Below are positions 52,047 to 64,000 of a stretch of DNA of 64,000 nucleotides, piece after piece. Both the position numbers and the translations under genes were made by a program. The DNA is from Loxodes magnus (taxonomy: Eukaryota > Ciliophora > Karyorelictea > Loxodida > Loxodidae): assembly GCA_946699065.1 (NCBI GenBank), contig CAMPDV010000233.1, positions 248,001-312,000 on the forward strand. Reading direction: 5' to 3'. Within the stretch, counting starts at the first letter, position 1. The number at the start of each line of letters is the position of its first letter. The notes beneath the pieces were generated by a model. It had not been told where the DNA came from. It ran no database searches and saw only the letters and a program-made list of their open reading frames with translations.

Positions 52047-52157
52047 AAAATTGCTAAACTTAATTTATCCTATTATTATTATTATATAGATTAAAAACAA
52101 AAAATCAAGAATTAATAGTAAGTATTTTAATGTTTAATAGGAAGTTTAAGATATAAG

Positions 52158-54863
52158 TCATATTTCATTTGGATCAGGACTATCTAATTCTAACTCACAG
52201 AGCTTGTTATATTCTTATATTACTTATCCGTTAAATGATTTAAGATTAATAAATTTCTACTTTATTAAGATGCAGCAATAATCCTTACTATATAGTAAAG
52301 CATTATGATTCATCTAGTTATTCTATAAATAGTAAAACTAATTAATATTCTACTTAGCTCTTATTTTCAAACTTTTCAAGTTGCTATAGATTTTATAAGG
52401 CTCATTATTTTCGCCAGCATATTTAAAAGACTCTTACATATTCTGACCAAACTATGTGAAATCTAGTGAATTTAAAGCATTGCAATTAGATACTATTTAG
52501 TGAACATCTTGGTTAAATAGCTACAATCCAATAAGTTGCAGACTCTTAAAGTTTTTATTTAAACTACTTCGCTTATTCAATTTTATTCTTTTATTTAGAT
52601 TAAAGTTAAATTTAAAGTATGCAAATACTAGCATGATTGCTTTATAACTCTCAAGGAGTTAGATTTTACTTCATCAACATTATTAAGTACTATTAATCTT
52701 AGATTTTAGCAATTCTAAAACATGAAAGCTAAATCCTCGTCTTTCACTTTTTTCATATCGCTTATACTCAACTATTCATATTTACGTCCATTATCACCTA
52801 TTTAGCGAAGAGCCTAACTTGAAAGCTGCTATAAATCTTTCAATGTAAGTGATTTTAAATTAGGAGTTTATGTGAGTAAAAGCTTTAGAAGCTCATCATT
52901 GAATTACTAGCAGCTATCAATACTAACGGTCTAAAGATAAATCAATTATTAAGTTGCCAGTTTACTAAAGTCTGATTTGTCAAATTATCCTTTTAATCTT
53001 AGAAGTTGTATATTCTTATTGTCCTTATATTTACTTAGTATTTTCTCAGCCGAATCATATTAATCTGAATCAATTTAGCATAAGTTAGGACATAAATCTA
53101 TAAACTTCTGATTGCTTTTATTAATTCTAAGCTACTAAATGTTTCTTCCTTTTCTTTCTAAGTATTGCTTTATAGAGTTATTATCAATTTAAGAACCTTC
53201 TATTGTTAAAGATTAAATATTTAGGTCTAAACAAAATTCATTAAGAAAGCTACCTTTTAGATTTATTTCCTTCATCTATAAACTTTTTATTTCTAAATGC
53301 TTTAACTTTTAGAGACTACTTAAAAAGTATAAATCTTCGTCCTTTAAATGACAACAAAGAGTTAATTTTTCTAAGTCTAAGCAAGATAAAAAGTCAGGTA
53401 AAGCTATTGTCTTGTGTTTGTCAATTAAAGTAAATTCCTGTAATTTATATCTCTTTCCTCTTTTAACTTCAGTTCATAACTTATTCAAAATTACTTTATA
53501 AAGCTAGAAATTTATTTAAGAGCAGAAACTCTGGGAAAGATGACTAGTATCGATTACTAATTTCCTTACATCTGATTATGAAATTTATTTAAGTATTCAC
53601 TTTATTTTAGATTAGTCTATTTTTTAAACTTTAATCTCCAATTAGCTGAACTTATAGTTAAGTGACTAGAAATATTTGCTAACTTATTATAACTAGCAGA
53701 TACTTTTTAAGCCAAGAAATTACGATATCTCTTATAATATATCTATCCTTCCTCAGAAATTTTATTAAATACTTCTTTCTTTATTTTTTTAAATTGAGAG
53801 ATTGCTATCATTTAATATTATAGAAACTTATGGAGTCTGTCTTGCAACTGTATACAGCTTAGAAAAATCCTTTTAACATTGAAACAATCCTTTTTCGTAA
53901 ATACCTCCATCTTTAAAGATTAATTTTCCAATTCACTGTATTTTATCATCAGCAAACTATCCTTCATAGCTATCTCTCCGCTTTTGAATTTATAGACACC
54001 TTTTCCATATTTCTTATCTTGTATTCATTCTCCTATATAAATATCACCGTTTTTGTAGAAAAAAGTTCCGTTTCCTCATCTTAATCCTTCAAATCAATAG
54101 CCTTTGTATTTTTTTCCATCACTATATTTATAAACTCCGTATTCTTAAAAACATTATTGATCCAATTACCTTTATATTTTTCTTCATCTTCAAAGTATTA
54201 AATTCCATTTCCTTACTTTTTAATTTTTTTTTCAATTTCCATTATAGATTTCACCATTTTCATATTTATAAGTTCCTTCTCCATGCTTTTTATCTTAAAA
54301 TCATTCCCCATTATATTCCTCTCCTGTGGCAAAATGTAAAATTCCTTAGCCTTATCTTAATTGCTATCTCAATAACCCTCATATATATCTCCGTTTTTAT
54401 AGGAAAAAGTTCCCTTTCCATGCTTCTTATCGTTAAGTCACTCACCTTCATATTTTTCTTTGTTTTTATAAATTAAGGTTCCTTCTCCTTATTTTTTATT
54501 GCTTTTTCATTATCCTTCATACTTTTATCCACTCTTTAAAGTTAGAACACCAAATCCTTCTTTTTTATTATTTAACCATTCTCCTTCATATCTTTTGCCA
54601 GTTGCGAAAATTTAAGTTCCCCATCCTTATCTTTTATCTTTGAATCATTGTCCTTCATATATTTTATCCTTTTATTAAATGAGAACTCCATATCCATGCC
54701 TTTTACCATTTTATAACTGGCCTTCATAAAGATCTTCATTTTTGTAGTTTACAATGATATAGCCTTGTTTAATTTCTTCGATAGAGCTTTCTTGTTATTA
54801 TCCTTCATTCTTTTAAAGAATATTTGGTTATAAAATATCCTATTAATTAGAATGGTCTGACAT
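52158..54863 (-). CDS. MORN - F-box - LRR gene, array copy 4 (frame disturbed)
   Basis: ATG 54863 to TGA 52158-52160, 2,706 bp. Total length equals copy 2, but compensating length changes are present: a lost C near 52545, an extra CT near 53975, and gains or losses in A/T runs near 54149, 54222 and 54358. Local frame is lost between them if these are real. It has 12 MORN repeats. Confidence 0.75.
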
Positions 54864-55559
54864 GATAATAATTGAAGATAGTTGATTAAATATCCAGTTT
54901 CTAATGTAATTTGACTAAATTATTTTGGAATTTATTTTAGAATTGATTTTCAAAATAAATTCTTTTATATTTCTTAGCTAGTTTAAAATAAATATTCCCT
55001 TAAATGAAGATAATAACGTTAGTTTTTATTAATTTAAACTTTTAAGCTTTATAAGATTTTCTAGTTGAGATATGTTTTAACTTTGTATATAATTAAATGG
55101 ATGTCCATTCTTAATACAGTTCAAAGCAAACCTTAGACTAATTTCTTTTTACCTTGGATTATATTATTTATAATCACCTAGCTTTATTACCTTTAATAGC
55201 TCTATCTTAGAAGCTTCTTTTTAGAGATATTTATTAAAGGCTTTAATTTTATTGCTATTAAGGATTACTTAGCTTTAACTCTAAAATCTTTACATAAAAC
55301 AGACTCTTTAATAATAAATCTCTAATAACTAGCTTTATCATTTTAAGCCAATATTTATAAATAAAAATAATTAAAAGCTACGAAGAAGCTGAAGAAGTGA
55401 TTGTTTAAACCTAAAGTACTAAAATAATTAAAAAGCTTTAATTTTAAATCATACTTATAAATTAAATCCAACTGCCTTTAATAATACCTACAACAAATTT
55501 ACCACAACTTCCAATTTAGTGACTGATTAAGGTTGTTCAAACCTTATACGTTATAGTTG

Positions 55560-56490
55560 TCACTTAATAAATAATAGCATTATATTTAAAAATTCTTTAT
55601 CTAATAAAAAATATTTAAATTACGCTAAATTAATTTTCAAACTTAAGATTTGAATCTAAGTATAAAAATAAGTTTTATAAGTACCAATTTGTATTAAACT
55701 ATTATAGGTGTTAATGTTTTTTATGCACAATCGATAAGAAAATAAATAAATTTGCTTAGGAAGTAAAAATAGCTTAGTCATATATTTTAGTTAATATTTG
55801 AGCAACTATCTTTTATAATTTCTCACTTTCTATATAATCTTTATTATTATCTTCTTCTAAAATTATAAATTACTGCATGAGAATTTATAAATATAAGATA
55901 CTTATAAATTAATATTTTGACTAAATAACTTCTATCTATCCTTTTATTATCTTACTATAACACTCTCATTAGTACTATGATTATTTTAGCTTTTTATTTT
56001 TTTATCTATTCTGCTTATTTGTTACTTCAAGCTTATTGACTGATAATATCTTAGTTAAGAGATTTAAATAGTAGTTAATATGCTTAATAAATTGTTTTAC
56101 AGTTCTGCTATAAATTATTTGGTTTATAATTTTTATAGGCATCATCTCTGAGAGTTCTCTAAAAATAAGATTTTAATGTCTTAGTAATTTTGCATTAAAT
56201 CCTCAAAGGAATATCCACATTATATTTTAAGTCATATTTGAATAATTAGCATAATCCATAATTTTTTGTATAGTTGCATCTGGATTTGTTCAGAGATTTT
56301 GTAATATACTCCTAAAATTAGTTTATTTTGATATTACAAATAAGAAATTGTAAATTTATTCCCAGACTAATTTAGCTGCATTATTAAACACTCTTAATTT
56401 AGTTAGATTTACTATATGTCTTAAACTTAAGCCCCAATTTATGAAATTAATATTAAGAAATATTCTCTATGTCTGTCACACTTAAGATAC
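55560..56490 (-). CDS. Unrecognised protein gene, array copy 4
   Basis: Copy of 20219-21150 with TGA at 55560-55562. Several one-base gains occur in T or A runs relative to copy 1. Confidence 0.33.
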
Positions 56491-57534
56491 AAATAAAATT
56501 AAACCTAATAAAAATTAAGACTATCTAGATAAATATCCTTATTCCTTAAAATTACTTAACTAACTTTTTATTTTTTCTAATTAATTAAATCCACATTCAG
56601 TTAGTTTTTTCCTTAAATTCCTAAATATTTAATTTTTATTTATAAGTGATTAAGTGAATATATGAGATATTAAGAAAATGAAAATAACTACAAGCATAAA
56701 TAGATTTTAAATAGAAGAAATTGAATAAATGCTTATTTTATCGTATATCTAAAGAAAATTTAAACTTATTAAATTAAATCACTTTTCAACTTGCAACAGC
56801 TAGGTAGGCTTATATTTATAAAGGGTTAACTGAATGTTTTAGAGTATTTAAAGATTAAAGAAAATATTAAAAATAAAAAGATTTATAAATAAGTATTGTC
56901 TACTAGAATTAGATTATATAAATTTAGTTGCTGTTTAAGATTAAGAATACGGAATAGATGTAATAAAATAATAAAAGATTAAATTACTCTTGATATAGTT
57001 TTAAAGCATATAAATTGAGTTAACTTATTTATTCAAAACTAATTAAAGTGCTTTGTAGTTATAAATTCATATTACAAATAAAATATAAACTTAACTATCT
57101 AAAATGAGTAAAATGTATTGGTACCTCTATAATAAGCTTTTTATATTTTTATTAATGCTTATATGTTTAGCATATATAAGTAAATTACATTATTTTATTA
57201 AAAATTAATAAAGCATAACGAATGCTTAAGATAAAGATTATTCTATTTTATTTATATAGTTTTATATTAGAAAAATAAAGATAATTTCCTCAGTTTTAAT
57301 ATCCTAATAAGCATAGGTTATTTAAAAAAGGTTTATGAAATATCTAATTTTATTTATTGATTGAAACATTTATTTTAGCTTTTATAAGTTTTTATTAATC
57401 TTAACTATTTAAAGATATATAGTTATATTTTATTAAGCTATTTAGTAACTAATTAATAATATCATTATTAAATTTAATACCAACACTAATTTTTACTTAA
57501 GAGATTTAAAGAATTCTCTTCCTTATTTATAGCA

Positions 57535-57600
57535 GACAGTGTGGCCGAGTGCTCTAAGGCGCTAGTCTTTCGGGGCGTCGGTTCAAATCCCACCGCTGTC
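57535..57600 (+). pseudogene. tRNA-Ser-like sequence lacking the anticodon arm, array copy 4
   Basis: Identical to 22189-22254, followed by the same T-run. Confidence 0.8.
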
Positions 57601-57650
57601 ACTTTTTTTTAACAAGAGTAACAAATAAATCAATATATATAAATCAATAA

Positions 57651-58731
57651 GAAAACTGCCATCAAAAAGGGCTACAACCTCCTTAGAATAGGAGAGAAAA
57701 CCAGAAGCACATATTCTCATCACGTCTTCTTCAACTTACCGCTCTTCTTAATAAAAATAACCAGAACTATCTAAAAGATTAGAAGAACTTATAAAAAATA
57801 CTAACTCCTACAAATTAAAGCGAATCTCTTCCATCAAAGGACAAGTAAGAACAAGAATCAAAATTCAGAACAGAAAACTTAACACAGCTCTCAACACCTC
57901 CATTGAAAACTGAAAAAATAGACCACTCAACTGAATCGATAAAAATAATAACTAAAAAATAAACGAAGAAGATGTAGCAGATAATTCAATATAGATACTA
58001 TTACCTTTTATTTAGAAAATACTGAAATAGAATAAATGGACTCTTATAAATAAAAAATGGAACAGCTAATTTATCAACTTATTAGAAACATAAAAAACTC
58101 GAAGAGGAATTAAACTCCCAGAAGGAAGAGATGCTTGTGTTAAGTCAGGATTTGATAAATCATGAGGATGAAGTCAGTATGGTAGACCGAAGAGCTAAAT
58201 TCGGAGTTTATAGGCAAATTGTAAGTTTAGAGAATGATATTTGAATAATGCAAGAGCAAGACGAGAAAAACTGAGGGAAATTAGATTTAAGACTAAAATT
58301 AATAGAAGAAAATCTGTAGAAGCTTTCATAAGGAACTCCAATGGAAATAGAGAAAAAAGAAAAGATATTTCCTAGAGCAAGAAAAAGATGTTACATTTGC
58401 AACAGCACTTGACATTTATGACGGAAATGTCCCCAATAGAAAAAAATAAGAATGAATATCTGGAGAAATGTTAACTAGTAGCAACTAAAGTAACAAGCGA
58501 AGGTATTCTTCCCATCGGTAAATGGGAAAATCTGGAAGAAAAAAGAAATTCTCAACTCAGATTATATAAAAGAGAAGAGCCAAGAAAAAAGTGCAATGCA
58601 AGGACAGAACATGAAGAACGGAGATTTTTATACATTTAAAATTTCAATTAAACCGGAAAGCTAACAGTTATTTTAATGATTAAATAAATATAAAAGTAAA
58701 TCAATTTGTGAACACAAAGTATTCTCGATGA
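57651..58731 (+). CDS. Coiled-coil CCHC zinc-knuckle ORF (second paralogue), array copy 4
   Basis: Copy of 22305-23384 in the same context. Functional state was not assessed. Confidence 0.48.
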
Positions 58732-58774
58732 AGTGCAGCTCTTTAAATTAATTTTATTTAAAGTTAATAAAATT

Positions 58775-59015
58775 TGTCCTTGGAAGTTTCCTCCAGTGTT
58801 TCACTTCCTTTAAAATTCTATCTTCTATCAAAGCATGGTCGGAGTGATGCCCCAAGAGACTAATCGCTTGGCATCTTTCATCAACCATTACTCAATGCCT
58901 CCAGTTCTTTCCTGTTATCTCGTACCAAGATTCTTCCTCAGTTTGTCAGCTCCTGAAGTGGTTCCAGGTACTTGAGTTAAGTTAATCTCAGTTTAAGGAT
59001 TGGTGGTGCCTATTT
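58775..59015. ncRNA. GC-richer structured island, array copy 4
   Basis: Copy of 23440-23680 with the same stem-loop. Confidence 0.32.
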
Positions 59016-59613
59016 AAAATAAAAAGTAAGAAAAGATGATTATTTTTATATCTACTCAGCAATAAAAATAATAAGCTACTCTAAAATAATTTGAATAGTT
59101 TAAATTAAACAATTAAATAGAGAATAAAAAAGTGTATATATAAAAATGCTTTATATATAAATAAGAAATATTTATTAACTACTTTTTAACTTTTATCTAA
59201 ATATAGATATCTCCATATTCTATACCTGCTTACTTCTTCTTTTAATATATTTTTATGAAGGATTACATTTTTAAATATAATAAATATCTAGTATAAATAA
59301 AATAATATAAACAAAGGGTGGTAGTAATAATAGCAATATTTAAATTATAAGTACATAAGAAAAAATAAAGTAGTGAAGTGTAAAATATTTTGATTATTTC
59401 CCCATTTAAATGTTTTAAAATAGTAAAGTATAAAGGTAAAAACTTAATATTTAAAATGTTTGGCTTATAAATTTTAAATTAATATTAACTAAGATAATAA
59501 AATATTTATACAGTATTAGGAAATTACTACAATTTCTTATTTTTTTAAATCAATTATTTTCATCTATTAAAGCATTAGTTTAGCTTTATTACGATTTTAT
59601 TCATAAATTTAAA

Positions 59614-60450
59614 ATGCAAAAAACTAAATTCTAGCCTTTAGATCAATCTTAAGTCTCAGTTAACTAACAAGAACCAAGAATTCAAAAAAGATAAATATAC
59701 TTCTGGTAATGATTGGGAAATACTGAATTTCCTAAAACTTAAAAGCTTGAGAAACTCCATGAGCAAGATATTATTTAGCTTTATTCCTTAATTGAGAAAA
59801 TAAATACAGAAATTTAAACCCTGAAGGCAGAAAACTAGAATCTTAAGCTACTTTTGCAAGATAAAAAAAGGAAGATAAGGCTAGCTAAGTTAAGTTTTGT
59901 TTTAAATTGAATCCTTAACTTTCAAATTTGTATTGATAAATTAAAAACCTAAAAGTAAATCCTTAGAAAATTGAAGAAGAATTACAGTTATAAATTAAAA
60001 TCACTAACTATGAACAGACAAGATGGAAATTGAACAAAAATTTAAACCAAATAAAAATTATATTTAAAAACCCTTAATAATATCGTTGCTTTTGTTATCA
60101 AAAGACTGGACATTAATGGAGATAATATCTAAAATGAAGAAGAGTGCTTGAGCAGCATCAAAAATATTTGGGTCATCAAGGAGACTATATTGAAACTGCT
60201 TTGGAGGTATTTATAGAAAGAAGTCGGTATTAGTAGACTCAAGTGAGACATTATGGCAATTCATAGTAACGAAATAAACAATCTCAAAAGAACAACGATG
60301 ACCTTAGAATTTATTTAGAGAAGCCGGATAAAATTTACAAGAAAATGGAAGAACAAAGTACATTCGAGCGATGGATATAAAGAGTTGTATTGTCTTTAAT
60401 TTTAGGAAGGTTTCCTCTAATTAAAGATAACCCTAAGATTTTTAGTTAAA
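59614..60450 (+). CDS. Coiled-coil protein gene, array copy 4
   Basis: Copy of 24267-25102 with one-base length differences in A runs (for example near 60070 and 60160). Confidence 0.38.
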
Positions 60451-60773
60451 TTTAATAAAGAATTTAATAAATTTTTATCTAATATATTAAAAATTAAAAT
60501 TAAAGACGGGAAATCAGATATGGTTCCAAATTATGTTTATTGTAGATTTAATATATGTATTTAATATTTATTTTTGCTTATAAATAAAACTATAAATTTA
60601 TATAAGCTATTTAGTTTTATTATGGCTTTATTTTTATTAACTAATTCACTCTTACGATCTTATATAATTAAAGAGCAGAAGAAAATCATTAATTTTTAAG
60701 ATACGTATAAGAGTTAGAAGCATAGCAAACTAAAAAGTATACAACTAGCTTAGTGTTATATATAAGAGATAAA

Positions 60774-62433
60774 ATGAAAATACTTGGTTGATTATAAATA
60801 ATTAAAATGAATATGATACTTAGCTATCATGATAGAGTAATATTAATTATACTTATGCATATTCTATTATAGCTCTAATTTATTAAGTTCTTCATACCTA
60901 TTTCAGATATTTTATTTGCCTTTCTCTATTTATTCCTTTATCTATTAACTAGCATATTTAGAATTTTTCAATTTATTTAAAAAATTTCTTTCGCTCATTA
61001 ATTAGAAGCTTCAAAACTAAGAAAAAAATTAGTGAAGCAAGGCAAAGGTTAAAATTAAATTTTTTAAAGGAGGAGAAAGATCCTTAAGGAGGATTAATCT
61101 TCATTAATAGCCCTAATTACTAGGACATTTAAGCTAGATATATAGGAAATAATATGCAAGACATCATAATAATTAATTAAAACTTACTATCCTAGTTTAC
61201 TTAATGCAAAAATAAGAATATTAATGTAATCAAAGAATATTTGCTTAGAGTACTCCTTTTAGTATGAGATCTTCACAATTTCTTAATACAAAAATTTTTT
61301 TTTACTTAACGAAATCTTCTAAATGACAGATAATATTTAAAGAATCTGGAATATATCTAATACATTGAAAAAAAAGTAAAATGGTAATAATTTTTATTAG
61401 TCTAGGTTATGTGTATAACTTCAAAGATATTCTATTTAATATAATAGCTTTAGCATATTAGTTTATTAACTGGATAATTATTAAAATAAATACCTCTTAG
61501 AAACTATTTATATAGCTAAGTTGTATGCTACTAAGTTGAAAGTAATAAAGATAAAATTATTTTGACTATACTTTTACTTTTGCTTAGCTTAAAAGAATTT
61601 ATACCAATGGCTTCAAAGCTATAATTATAATAATTTACTCATTATTCATTCTAATAAGCGAAATTGTTACTATTGATGATTAAATACACAAAATTAAGCT
61701 TTAGAATATTTACCTAATAGCTGATGAAAAGTAAGGTATATAATTTCTTAATAAAGCTATGTAAACGAATCTAGTTCCAACCTTGGGCTCTAAAGAAAAA
61801 ATTAGTTAGATATAGCATAAGATATTGAACTATGTGCTATCTCTATTTCTTAAATTTAGTATTAACTAGAATTTTATCTTGCATATAACTTTTAATCTAA
61901 GACCCTAATTTATATTAAAGTAGATGCTTGTAGATTTAATTAAACTTTAAGAGAAACTAACTTAGATTTTAACTTAAATAGATAAAGCTTTAAGTTTTTT
62001 TCTAGTTATAGCAATTTATATAGTTAAAGTCATTCTATGAGTCTTTTCTTAATCCTGTTTATGTTTTATTGAAAATAGTGTATAGAATAGCTTAAAGTTA
62101 TGCAATATATGTATTTATATGTTCTTTGAGCCTAAATGAATATGAAGAGATTTAAGTGCTCATTAATTATTTAGCTAGCCAAACTTTGCATTTCTACCAT
62201 CAACTAATAAAATTCCAAAACACTAGAAAGGATTACATTCTTTAGATTATTAAGGAAATTTATTTCATTTATCTGTCTTATAAGAGATAAAAGGAGCTTC
62301 ACTTTATTTTTTAAATAGACTGGTAGATCTTGAGTCATTGGTGGATGGGTAATACAATATAGTGACAAACTTAAAATTGGGTAGTTAAAGTTAAATATGT
62401 GTTTTTTTCGAATTAGCTTGATGCTTGCCCTAA
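60774..62433 (+). CDS. Possible membrane-protein frame, array copy 5
   Basis: Corresponds to 13581-15240 of copy 1, joined upstream to the end of copy 4. Low support. Confidence 0.22.
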
Positions 62434-62725
62434 GTGATTTAAATACTTTAGTTATTTATCATATTTATAAACAAAATCTCTAATTAAAAGGAACTAAATT
62501 ACTATTCTCTTAACGAAAGTCTAAAAAATAAATAGAGAAGAAAGCATATCTTCAGATAAGCAATAAATTGCAAAATATTGATAATCTATTGATTAAATAT
62601 AATGTGAAAAAGATTATTGTGTAAGCATTAAAGTAAGCTGATATGAGTAAAATTATGAAATAATCATTAATGTAATTTAGATAAGTTATAAGCATATAAT
62701 TAAGGACCTATTGATTTATGAAGTG

Positions 62726-63831
62726 ATGACTCTGTAATAGAAGTCCAAGTATTATTAATCTAGCATCAAGAAAGATAATAATATGCTTATAGTTAAAGAA
62801 GCCAACTCTTTAAAGTTAAAATTTTTCATATTAGAGTAACTAGAATAAATAAGCTTGCAAAGCGATCAATTAGCTGGAGATAGTAGCAGGCGTTAGATAT
62901 TCTGAAATTATTTATTTTATAATCACAATCAAAGTGTTTCAATGCATCAAAGTTCTTTGACTATATACAAATATTAGAAAAATTTTATAAGAGAACATTT
63001 TAAATTTAAGAAACAAAAATAGCAAAAGCCTATAAAATTTAGAAAGTTTCTAAAGAGATAAATAAATCTTCTTTCAGATAAGAGAGAAACTTATAAATGA
63101 AGACTTTTAAGTTGTAGATAGAGGATATTATATTAATAAATAAATTTAGGCTTATTTAATCTTTCAATTAAATAAATAATGAGGATTATAGTTAAGACAA
63201 TCTGTCCATTACATTTTTAGGAATTTTTATCTTAAAAGGTTGGCTTTAAAAAAGCAATGCTAAGAAAAATTTAATTTATAAAGGAACAACTCAACCTAGT
63301 GGAAGGAATAGAATCCAGATTTATGTCCTAAGAAAGAGAACTAAGCGCTTTCTGAACATATCTTAAGACCAGAGTAGCTAATCCTAAAATTAGCTTCAGA
63401 AACAATCTGATTATTAGACTGGAAATACTAGAAAAGAAATTAGATGAACAAAGGAGAGATCCAATGATGATTGAAGAGACCAATAGGAAGACTAAAGTTA
63501 AACTCCAAAAAGTAGTGAAGAAATGTTACTACTGCAATTCGACAGAACATTTATGAAGACGCTTCAAGGAATTCCAAAATTTCAAGACGTAGTACTGGAA
63601 TAAATAAAGAACCATACAAACACAGTAGAGGAAGAAAAAACAAATGTAGTAGAGACAAATAAGAGAAAGATTATACTCAAATGAATAAGGATACATTTAC
63701 AAGAGAAAATTTAATTAGAAATAAGGCTAGATCCGGAAATGACAAGAGTAATGGGAGGAGTAGAGACATCTAAAACTTTATTTTTAAAACTGGAGCAATC
63801 TGGTGTCCAGCATGAAGAGGTGAAAATCCTC
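62726..63831 (+). CDS. CCHC zinc-knuckle ORF (first paralogue), array copy 5
   Basis: Copy of 15532-16640, nearly identical to copies 2-4. Functional state was not assessed. Confidence 0.43.
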
Positions 63832-63943
63832 GAAAATTGCTAAACTTAATTTATCCTATTATTATTATTATATAGATTAAAAACAAAAAATCAAGAATTA
63901 ATAGTAAGTATTTTAATGTTTAATAGGAAGTTTAAGATATAAG

Positions 63944-64000
63944 TCATATTTCATTTGGATCAGGACTATCTAATTCTAACTCACAGAGCTTGTTATATTC
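63944..64000 (-). CDS. MORN - F-box - LRR gene, array copy 5 (3' end only)
   Basis: TGA at 63944-63946 and the last codons of the gene are present; the rest lies beyond the window. The sequence matches copies 2-4 (CATTTGGATCAGG), not copy 1. Confidence 0.75.
   Translation of the reverse strand, partial: EYNKLCELELDSPDPNEI

Larger units (their letters stand above)
48932..60718. repeat. Tandem array unit, copy 4 (11,787 bp)
   Basis: This complete copy is almost identical to copies 2 and 3, again with scattered one-base length changes. Gene order is the same. Spacers hold nothing further that could be recognised. Confidence 0.95.
60719..64000. repeat. Tandem array unit, copy 5 (partial, cut by the window end)
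   Basis: Its first 3.28 kb match the start of copies 2-4, again with one-base length differences. The array therefore continues past 64000, and its total copy number is unknown. Confidence 0.95.

Noticed and set aside
13526-64000. CRISPR-like array
   Set aside because: The repeats are 11.8 kb multigene units or 69-bp coding MORN repeats, not short repeats with unique spacers.

Overview
The window looks like nuclear DNA of a ciliate that reads all three standard stop codons inside genes. The sequence is very AT-rich. In every gene recognisable by domain structure, TAA and TAG fall at glutamine positions. TGA falls at tryptophan positions: 9 of the 11 repeat tryptophans in one MORN-repeat gene are TGA and 2 are TGG. 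This matches the karyorelictean / Condylostoma-type nuclear codes (NCBI tables 27 and 28) better than the Tetrahymena/Paramecium code, in which TGA only stops. Conventional ORF calls break at almost every real codon run here, so coding regions were found from domain periodicity and conserved motifs. Because almost any frame is open under such a code, genes without a recognisable domain are given low confidence.

Left unique region (1-13525). It starts with AT-rich DNA carrying a tRNA-Ser-like sequence that lacks its anticodon arm (583-648). A giant minus-strand gene (about 11959 down to 2228) follows. It encodes a ciliate surface membrane protein: signal-like N-terminus, a very long parallel beta-helix of GGAI/FxxN-type repeats, a beta-sandwich linker, a Cys-rich module ending in GYWR, a multi-pass membrane domain and a charged tail. 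An insert of about 0.8 kb between 18-bp direct repeats interrupts the beta-helix part. A plus-strand membrane-protein-like frame begins near 12877 and runs into the array.

Array (13526-64000). Four complete copies and one partial copy of a unit of about 11.8 kb lie head to tail (starts 13526, 25372, 37150, 48932, 60719). Each full unit holds, in order: (a) a hydrophobic plus-strand reading frame, (b) a plus-strand CCHC zinc-knuckle ORF, (c) a convergent minus-strand MORN - F-box - LRR gene, (d) an unrecognised minus-strand gene, (e) the anticodon-armless tRNA followed by a T-run, (f) a second, related CCHC ORF with a coiled coil, (g) a GC-richer structured island and (h) a coiled-coil plus-strand gene. 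Copy 1 is the most divergent and keeps 13 MORN repeats; copies 2-4 have 12. Copies 2-5 are almost identical apart from single-base length changes, many in A or T runs, and one replaced block of about 28 bases in copy 3. The window ends inside copy 5, so the array's right edge is not visible.

No pathway ties the genes together in an obvious way. The MORN/F-box/LRR protein would be expected to act at a membrane or cytoskeleton as a ubiquitin-ligase adaptor, and the giant protein at the cell surface. The tRNA-like/CCHC/structured-island stretch is the part that looks least like ordinary host gene content.
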